The position numbers and the translations under genes were made by a program. From Arthrinium phaeospermum (taxonomy: Eukaryota > Ascomycota > Sordariomycetes > Amphisphaeriales > Apiosporaceae), in assembly GCA_006503535.1 (NCBI GenBank), contig QYRS01000005.1, positions 2,542,001 through 2,606,000 on the forward strand: DNA of 64,000 bases, read 5' to 3'. The notes under the pieces were generated by a model, which saw only the letters and a list, made by a program, of their open reading frames with translations, did no database searches and was not told the origin of the DNA. This document shows, piece after piece, positions 56,843-64,000 of the stretch (positions within the stretch are counted from its first letter, which is position 1; the number at the start of each line of letters is the position of its first letter).

Positions 56843-59800
56843 ATGAGTCGTAATCAAGGGTCAACGTTGTTGGAGGGGGTGGACTTGACCGAACTGGACC
56901 TGCATCTGTCGGTGTTGGCAGCATCCTCATCCTCATCGCCCAAGGGCCGCCGCCGTCAGCCTGCCGAGCCCGTGTCTGCTGCCACTACGCCTCCCGGGCT
57001 TGACACCCAACATTCCGTCCATACCGGCCCGCCGACATCCAAAGGCACACCCAGGACCGAGTCTGAAATCATTGTACGAATAGACGATATGGACATGGAT
57101 TCTGATATCAATAGCCTATCCGACTCCGCATTGCCGGACGAGACCGAGTAAGTGTTTGCCTACAGCGTCCCTCTAGGGAGCTTTCATTTGCAAGTTGTCA
57201 CAACCATCCGTGTCGACCCCAGTCTTGACCAGTCACATAGGTCCCCACGTCAAGGCCCGGACCAGGATCTTACCGTCGATGCGAGCCTACTCGGGTTTCA
57301 AGAGAGCTTGAGGAAGTCCACCACCTCAACCGCCTCGGCGCTGTCAGATAATTCTGAGCTCTCGTCGGTTCCTCCTTCACCCCCCTCGAGCAAAGCCACC
57401 ACCCCCGTAAACAACTCGGCGGAAGCGCCGGTGCCTAAGACCGAGGCGGTGGCCCCGGAAGTGATACCGAAGGAGGTGATACCCCCCGAAGTGGCGGCGC
57501 CGATGGAAGTGACGGCTTCGCCCACCAGCAAAGTCAAGCCACGACAGGCGTTCGATGTGCGGCCCAAGGTGTCGATACCTACGGACATTGCACCATATGA
57601 CTATGCACACCAGTGCATCGAAGCGGCCGAGCGGTCGAGACTGAATCCCTACGCCCTCCACCAGGAGGAGTACCTGATGCTGCGGGATCACATCAGCCAC
57701 GCACAAGTCACGACCTACCTCAACATACGCAATGGTATTCTTCGGTTGTGGCTCAACAACCCCCGGATGGGGGTCGCACGTGACGAGGCCATTGGTTGTG
57801 CCAAAGACGTCAGGTGGTTCGATGTGGCCAATGTATGCTACGACTGGCTATTACGGCGCGGCTACATAAACTACGGATGCTGTGAAGTCCCCTCATCGGC
57901 AAAGAAGCGGTCCAAGAAGGCTTCTCACAAACGCAAGGGCAAGACGATAGTGGTAATAGGCGCAGGCTTGTCCGGTCTGGGATGTGCTCGCCATCTCGAG
58001 GCGCTGTCGAAGCAGTATGCAAGACAGTTCCAGGAGATGGGAGAAGAGCCTCCGAAAGTTGTCGTGCTCGAAGGCAGGAGTCGCCTCGGCGGCCGCGTCT
58101 ATTCGCGAGCGGTCGATGGAAGCCGGAGTCAGCGGCTGTTCGACTTTAAGGGCAAGCGTCACAGCGTCGAGGCTGGAGGGATGATCATCACGGGCTTCGA
58201 CCGTGGCAACCCGCTCAATGTCCTGGTGAGAGGGCAGATGGCACTTCCGTACTATGCTTTGCGGCCAGACGCGACGCTGTACGATGCTAATGGCAAGCCG
58301 GTCGACTCTCACCGCGACTTGCTGGTCGAGAAACTGTACAACGACTGTCTTGAACGAGTCAGTGATTACAAATTCAAGAACCAGCCTACCAAGTTGATCG
58401 AGGGCAACCGAGGTCTGATGGATGAAGGCAAGGACAGTAATTCAGAAGGCAACAAGACCATCGCACAAACAGAAGAAGCAACAGCAGCTTTACCCCAGGC
58501 CCCGCCGGTGTCTGAGCAGAGTCTGGGACCTCGCGTAGACCTTGTGCCGGTGTCCACCGATCGAGCGACGGGCAGGACGCACGTTGAGCCAGGCACACCG
58601 GCCGCCCACAAGGCTGCCTTCAAGGCCAAGGAAATGGGGTGGGCCCTGAAGGAAGGCGTGACCGTGGATCGGGACCTAGATCTCGAGGCTTTGGCGAAGA
58701 ACCCCGCGACCACGCTCGGGTCCCTGATGGATGAGGCGATTTCCCAGTATCGAGATATCATCGACCTGACGCCGCAGGACTACAGGCTAATGAACTGGCA
58801 CATTGCGAACCTGGAATACAGCAACGCTATCAACTATAACCAACTGAGCCTGGGCGGTTGGGATATCGATGCGGGCAATGAGTGGGAAGGGAAACACACC
58901 ATGGTTGTTGGTGGCTACCAAAGTGTTCCCTGGGGCCTAGCTCAGTCTCCTTCGCCACTAAACATACGCAAAGAGTCTGCTGTCAGAAAGATCACCTATC
59001 ACCCTGAGGGTAAGGGGGCGGCTAGAGTCGACTGTGACGACGGATATTCCGTTGAGGCAGACTATGTCGTATCGACAATTCCGTTAGGCGTGTTGAAACA
59101 CGGAAGCGTGGAATTCGATCCGCCGCTGCCTCCGTGGAAAACCGACGTGATCGGGAGGCTCGGCTTTGGCATCCTAAACAAGGTCATTCTCGTATACCAA
59201 GAAGCTTTCTGGGACTCTAACCGCGACATCTTCGGCGTGCTACGAAACCCCCTTTCCCGGCATAGTTTACGACAGAGCGAGTACACTTCTCAGCGAGGTC
59301 GCTTCTTCCAGTGGTTTAATGTGTCCAACATGAGTGGGATACCGGTGCTTCTCGCCCTGATGGCCGGCGATGCCGGGTTTGATACCGAGCACACTAAGAA
59401 CGACGACCTGATGGCCGAGGCTACGGAGGTTCTGCGCGGCGTATATGGCTCAAAAGTGCCCCATCCCACCCATGCGATCGTCACTCGCTGGGGCTCGGAC
59501 AAGTTTGCGCGTGGCTCCTACTCTTCGGCGGGACCTGGGATGAAGCCTGACGATTACGAGACCATGTCGCGCTCAGTTGGCAATCTCTACTTTGCGGGAG
59601 AGCACACCATCGGGACACATCCGGCAACAGTTCACGGTGCCTATCTATCGGGCCTTCGCGCAGCGTCCGAGGTTACGGATGCTATGCTTGGCCCCATCAA
59701 TGTTCCAGTACCTCTCGTCATCCCCAAGGAGTCCGGGGCCGCTGCCGCTGTGCCATCTAATGGTGGCGTCAAGCGCAAATCCTCCTCGGACGCCACGGCG

Positions 59801-60373
59801 CCGGTCTCGCTCCGGGCCGCCAAGCAGGCGAAGCTCGACGCGCACGAGGACGCGGCCTGGGCGCACATCTACGCGCAGCTCGGGGACCGGCCGTGGCGCC
59901 CCCAGAAGGTGGCCGGTAACGCGTACCTTCTGTACAGCAAGACGCACTTCGAAGCGGCGCGGCAGCGGTGCGAGCAGGGGCGGCGGCCGGGCAAGGGGCG
60001 GCCGAGCCCGAACGAGGTGCGCGTCATGACGAGCAAGATGTGGAAGGAGGCCGGGGCGGACGAGCGGCGGCCGTTCGAGGAGCAGGCGGCGGAGCAGAAG
60101 CGGGGGTATGCCGAGAGGCTTCGGGAGTGGGAGGCGGCGGCTAGGGAGTGGGATGGGCGGGCGCTTGAGGTGCGGCGGGTTTGGGAGGCAGAGGTCGGGA
60201 ATAACGACAAGCCTGTCGTCGTCGGGGCGGCGGTGGATTCGGGGGCTATGGAGGATGTTGCTGCGGCGGCGGTGGCGGCTGCTACCGGCTCTGGGGGGCT
60301 GGAGAGGAAGAGGAATCGGAGATCGGGCACGCATGGGGGAGAGGGTGGGGATGTGGGCGAGGCTTCGAACTGA
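56843..60373 (+). CDS. LSD1/Aof2-type lysine-specific histone demethylase with SWIRM and HMG box
   Basis: A FAD-dependent amine oxidase of about 1151 residues acting on chromatin in the nucleus. Exon 1 is 56843-57147; intron 57148-57222; exon 2 runs to TGA 60371-60373. The SWIRM domain is at about residues 224-324 (IAPYDYAHQCIEAAERSRLN to DWLLRRGYINYGCCEVP). The dinucleotide fold VVIGAGLSGLGCARHLEAL is at about 344. The substrate and active-site region has MNWHIANLEYSNAINYNQLS and LGFGILNKVILVYQEAFWD, whose lysine (about 753) matches the FAD-contacting lysine of LSD1. YFAGEHTIGTHPATVHGAYL is at about 891. A C-terminal HMG box (about 978-1058; AWAHIYAQLGDRPWRPQKVA, AYLLYSKTHFEAARQR, MTSKMWKEAGADERRPFEEQ) marks it as the fungal form. 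The tower insertion of animal LSD1 is replaced by an acidic, poorly ordered insert. Confidence 0.95.
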
Positions 60374-61921
60374 GATGGCTACGTTTGTTGCACATATGGC
60401 ATTGGTTTGCTGGTTCTGTAGGCGCTCACTCGCCATGGATGGACGGCGTCTTTGGTTGGGGGTTGTACAAATGGGGGATGGGATGGATGGATGAACCACC
60501 TGTCTACATACAAGAGCTTACTTTTATTGTTGGCTCAGCGGCGTTCAACCATCAGCGGCCAGGCTCCATTTCCCTTTTTCTTCTTCGTCTTAGTCTTCGC
60601 CCGAATTGCATCGGTGGTTAGGTGTTCTAGCTGCCGCTTACATGGGATAATAGGCGTTAGCGGGAATGTTACTAGTAGTATAATTATACATCTTGCGGAT
60701 ACTTTGTGTTGTGTTTGAATTGTGTGGGCTTAGGTATGTTGGGGGCTGTGATGGGGTTCGTGTGATGATGAGATCACTACTGTGTTTGGGCATATGGTAC
60801 CCGTGCATTATAGGAATGTCCCGTGTAGCGAACGGTATTATCATACAAGCCATGGACACTCTTCCTCAAGGCGTCCCTGGTCTGAGCTATCGACATATTA
60901 GTCCCCTCTTGCACGGCACCGTGGAGGAGTTCGTCGACCGTCGTGCTGCCATACCTGTCAAGCAGCGACAGCAGCAGCTACTCGAACACGCCACTCCCGC
61001 TCCGCCTCTGAATGCTACGACGGATGCCGATTCGAGTGGCTCAGCTAAGTTTCTTGATTAGTCGAACTCGGCTGCTAAATACCTGCGTCCCCTCGCCGCT
61101 CTGGCAGAAAGGGCGAGACGCCAGACAATCAGACGCTTCTCCTGTCAACCACAGAGGGACAGGATCACCCTCCTATTTCCCCACAGCTGAGCATCTTCAT
61201 TGTATGAGTTTGTCATGTGGATCTGGGAAGTTTGACTTGGTGTCATACCTGGAATGATAGGATTATGCTTCATATAGTACCTGAAACTACACACACTTCT
61301 GCTCGCACAGGTCCTCCAAGTCATATTTTAGGGCATTAGAGCATGATTGGCTGTATAATGATTTCAAGGTTGCAAATTCAATGGGAAGTTCTCTTGAATG
61401 GATTTTTCAGAGTTGTGTGATGGTTTGCGTTTTAGGCAACAAGATGCTGGGTGTCGTATCGCGTCAATATCATGGCATGCCCTACGATACTGAATTACAT
61501 ATTGATGTTCAGTCATCGATGGCCATGAAAGACGTCAATGTGTCATGCGTGCATGGACGTGCGACGGAGCGATGCTGATGGCAGTGGTGGTTAGTCATGT
61601 GGAATAACAAATGGAAACTGTTAAGGAAAGATCGCGGGCATAACCACTTAGGTATCCTAACATGGAAACCACTCGTCCAGGTCCGACCTACGCACGTGTA
61701 CCATGGTAAATCGACATGCTCGGGGCCCTCACCCATCAAATCTTTCCATCAAACAACCGCTGTATCGATATCGAACAGGGCTTTATCAAGGTTCTGCCCA
61801 GGACGGTTGCAGTTTTTGCGGACTAGAAAAGTCGGCATTTTTTGTTATTTTCTTACCTCCTCTCTTTCTTTTCCACCGCTCCTTCTCCGTCGCCAGGGAC
61901 GTTGTGCTTGTGCGGATCAAC
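60374..61921. other. Intergenic with one doubtful small ORF
   Basis: No firm gene is seen. The interval contains the possible 69-codon ORF at 60852-61061 and a T/C-rich stretch (61835-61900) just before the next start, likely its leader. Confidence 0.45.
60852..61061 (+). CDS. Doubtful small ORF, 69 codons
   Basis: ATG 60852 lies in a good context (AAGCCATGG) and opens MDTLPQGVPGLSYRHISPLL, then a hydrophilic Q-rich stretch VKQRQQQLLEHATPAPPL, ending at TAG 61059-61061. Its composition is protein-like, but no family is recognised and it could be a remnant or chance. Confidence 0.2.
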   Translation: MDTLPQGVPGLSYRHISPLLHGTVEEFVDRRAAIPVKQRQQQLLEHATPAPPLNATTDADSSGSAKFLD

Positions 61922-63975
61922 ATGCCTGGGAAGGGATCGTCATCTGAGGGTGGCGGCGACGCTGCGAATTGCGGGATGGGGGATTTCAACATCCCGGGCT
62001 TCTCTGGTAAGCCGAATGCGCCGCAGCGGCTGGAGCTGGAGCATCTTCGGGTCCAGCAAGAGAGAGAGCTAATCGAACTAGAATCTCGACACGAACGGGA
62101 ACAACGCGAATCTCACGTAGATGAACCGGATCAACAACGACAAGGGGAGAGACAACAGAACGAGAGACGGCAACTGGAAGAGCAGCATCAAGGGGAACAT
62201 CAGCGTCTGTTAGAAGACCAGCAAAGCAGGAGGATCCCACCCCCCAGGCGGCCTCAGACTCCGCGGCCTACTCTATACGCAGGATATCATAACCTACCAC
62301 ACCATCCTACCGCTGGTCCCACCGCCGACGCCGGTACCTCTTCCTTTGCCTCTACAGCCCGTGCCACAAATGACAGGCCTGAAGACAACCCCCACCGGAA
62401 GAATCTGGAGAACCTCTTCGAAAACCTTCGAAGAGAGCGAGAGCAGGGGGAGGAAACCGTGGGCTTTAGGGAACCACTCCGAGGTGTAAGGGGCATTGCT
62501 GCAGACCGAGGACTTGGCGGTGGGGTGCCAACCACCAAACTCCCCGAACCACCCTTCAGGCCCCAGACGGCGGAGGAACGACGAGCCAATCCGTCCCAAT
62601 GGGCGCCAAGCGCGCCGTATTATATCTCGGCGCCATCGAAGGAGGAGTGGAAACAGTGGTGGCCGAACGCTTGGAAGCCGGACAGCGCGCCGGGCAACGG
62701 AAGACCACGCCCCGGACCTGGGGAGATCCTGCCCTTGCCGCCCCCGGCTAGTAAAGGGAGACCGCCGCACCCAGGACCCAGAGATATGCTACCATTGCCG
62801 GCGGCGACGACGAAGACTGATGAGCAGAAAACCTTCCGCGCCGGCAAAGAGGTCCAGAAGAGGAGGACGAACAGAAACCGGTAGGTGATCCTTTCTGTTT
62901 TTGTCTTTAAATATTCTCCCCACGCGCCGATAGTTACTTGTTATCCTGAACCCAGTCACTCTATTGCATAGGGTCATAGGTGCTAACATCCAGTCTGATC
63001 AGGCAACTCATCGCTCAACCCGTCCAACCAACGGATTTCTCATTTCAGGCGCCGCCCAGCAATACCGACAGCATACAAGGATATGGTCGTGGCGTGAACA
63101 ATGGCGGCCAATTCCCCCATCACATGCCTCAGGGAGGAGTGCAGCAGGACCAGTTGTCTTTCCACCCCCCACCGGCGGCCTCCAGCTTCGACAGGCCCTT
63201 TGGCCAGCCGCCGCCGCCTCAGCCTCAGCCTCAGCCAGGGATGGGATACGGCACGGATCATGCCTACCCTTACGGGCGACCTCCCAATGCCGACAGTGAC
63301 AACCGTCACATCAGCGGCCATTATGGTTATAACAGCCCTTATTCTTCGCCCTACGCAAGCGCTGCCCACAACAACCCTCCCCCTCCTCATCCTCCACACG
63401 GCTACAGGGATCGACTCGCCACGCTTAGTGACCTGGCCGCTGACCAGCCGCCTCTTGTACCACCGCCGCAGCCGCAGCATGGCAATTCCGATGACGACTT
63501 GAGGTCCTACTACCGCGCAATCCTCGCCTCTACCAGAGGAAGATTAGCGGCGGCGGGGGTCGCCGATGATGCTGTTGCTGCTGCCGCTGCTGCTGCCTCC
63601 AGTGCCACCGCCGCTATTGCCACCCCGCCACCGTCCTCGCCCTGGCGGAGGGACCCAGCGGCGTTGAATCAACCGGGAGGACAAGGGCCCCCAAGGGGCG
63701 GCGGCGGCACGCCCTCGTCACCGCTGGCGCCGGCGGAGGGGCAACGTAGCGGTAACAGCAGGCCGGAGCTACCGCCTCTCCCTTACCTCGGGACGGGACC
63801 TGCCCCGGCTGCCGCTTCCGCTTTTGCTTCTTCTTCGTCGTCTCTTCGTCGGGCTCGGACGGTTGATCGGGATGGGGATAGGGATACCATCATGCAAACG
63901 GCGGATCGTGATCAGCATAGTGGTAACACCACAGAGGAAGAGGAGGAGCAGCAGGACGGCGACAACAAGGATTAG
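61922..63975 (+). CDS. Disordered Q/P-rich fungal protein with coiled-coil N-terminus
   Basis: About 643 residues from two exons, 61922-62880 and 63003-63975; the intron 62881-63002 splices CG to GCAACTC, giving RQLIAQPVQPTDFSFQ. It opens MPGKGSSSEGGGDAANCGMG. Residues about 35-100 are strongly charged and helical (LELEHLRVQQERELIELESR, then QRQGERQQNERRQLEEQHQG), a likely coiled coil. The middle has EEWKQWWPNAWKPDSAPGNG and P/R-rich linkers. The second half is low complexity: QPPPPQPQPQPGMGYG, an alanine run at about 63570-63620, glycine runs, and an acidic C-terminus (TTEEEEEQQDGDNKD). I recognise no domain. An alternative start at ATG 61703 is possible in the same frame but adds a segment typical of leader DNA. 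Confidence 0.6.
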
Positions 63976-64000
63976 GGATCGTCTCCGCCGCCCCTTCGTC

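Noticed and set aside
1..64000. CRISPR arrays, bacterial operons, ribosome binding sites, phage or intact transposon genes
   Set aside because: The window is fungal nuclear DNA. I saw no regularly spaced repeats, no transposase or reverse transcriptase motifs and no terminal inverted repeats.

Overview
The window is nuclear DNA of a filamentous ascomycete, most likely a Sordariomycete (possibly Sordariales; the exact taxon cannot be fixed from sequence alone). The grounds are short GT-AG introns of about 65-170 bp with GCTAAC-like branch points, GC-rich codon use, large intergenic gaps full of CT/GA microsatellites, and gene families typical of Pezizomycotina.

Layout. The interval 1-4.6 kb is gene-free. 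A minus-strand Sel1-repeat gene (Nif1/Dsf2-like) fills 4.6-7.2 kb. A small secreted protein lies at 8.9-9.3 kb. From 12.4 to 18.6 kb there is a tandem family of RRM-like genes with low-complexity N-termini: three near full-length copies (A, C, D), one deletion derivative (B), and an orphan 5' flank at 18.9 kb. From 19.5 to 33 kb lie accessory genes: a cytochrome P450, a SIRT6/7-type sirtuin, a possible AttH/CrtC-like lipocalin-fold protein, a tRNA-like element, a stand-alone NRPS-like adenylation domain, a LysM membrane protein and a small secreted protein. From 33.5 kb to the end are housekeeping or regulatory genes: histidyl-tRNA synthetase, a conserved fungal protein with a PP1-docking motif, a CaMK-type kinase, a UBE2W-like E2, the SM protein Vps33, an LSD1-type histone demethylase with an HMG box, and a disordered Q/P-rich protein.

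The clearest pattern is asymmetry. Every recognisable gene left of about 33 kb is broken by one or more single-base frameshifts, while every gene to the right reads cleanly through spliced exons. In the same left part, three tandem duplications have copies that differ only by indels, never by substitutions. Unpolished sequence or mis-assembly in the left half is a serious explanation and should be excluded before these genes are called pseudogenes. The most interesting biological signal is in the RRM-like family: all copies carry an in-frame TAG at the same place, followed by a conserved coding-like tail of about 18 codons. That fits stop-codon readthrough or an ancestral nonsense change.
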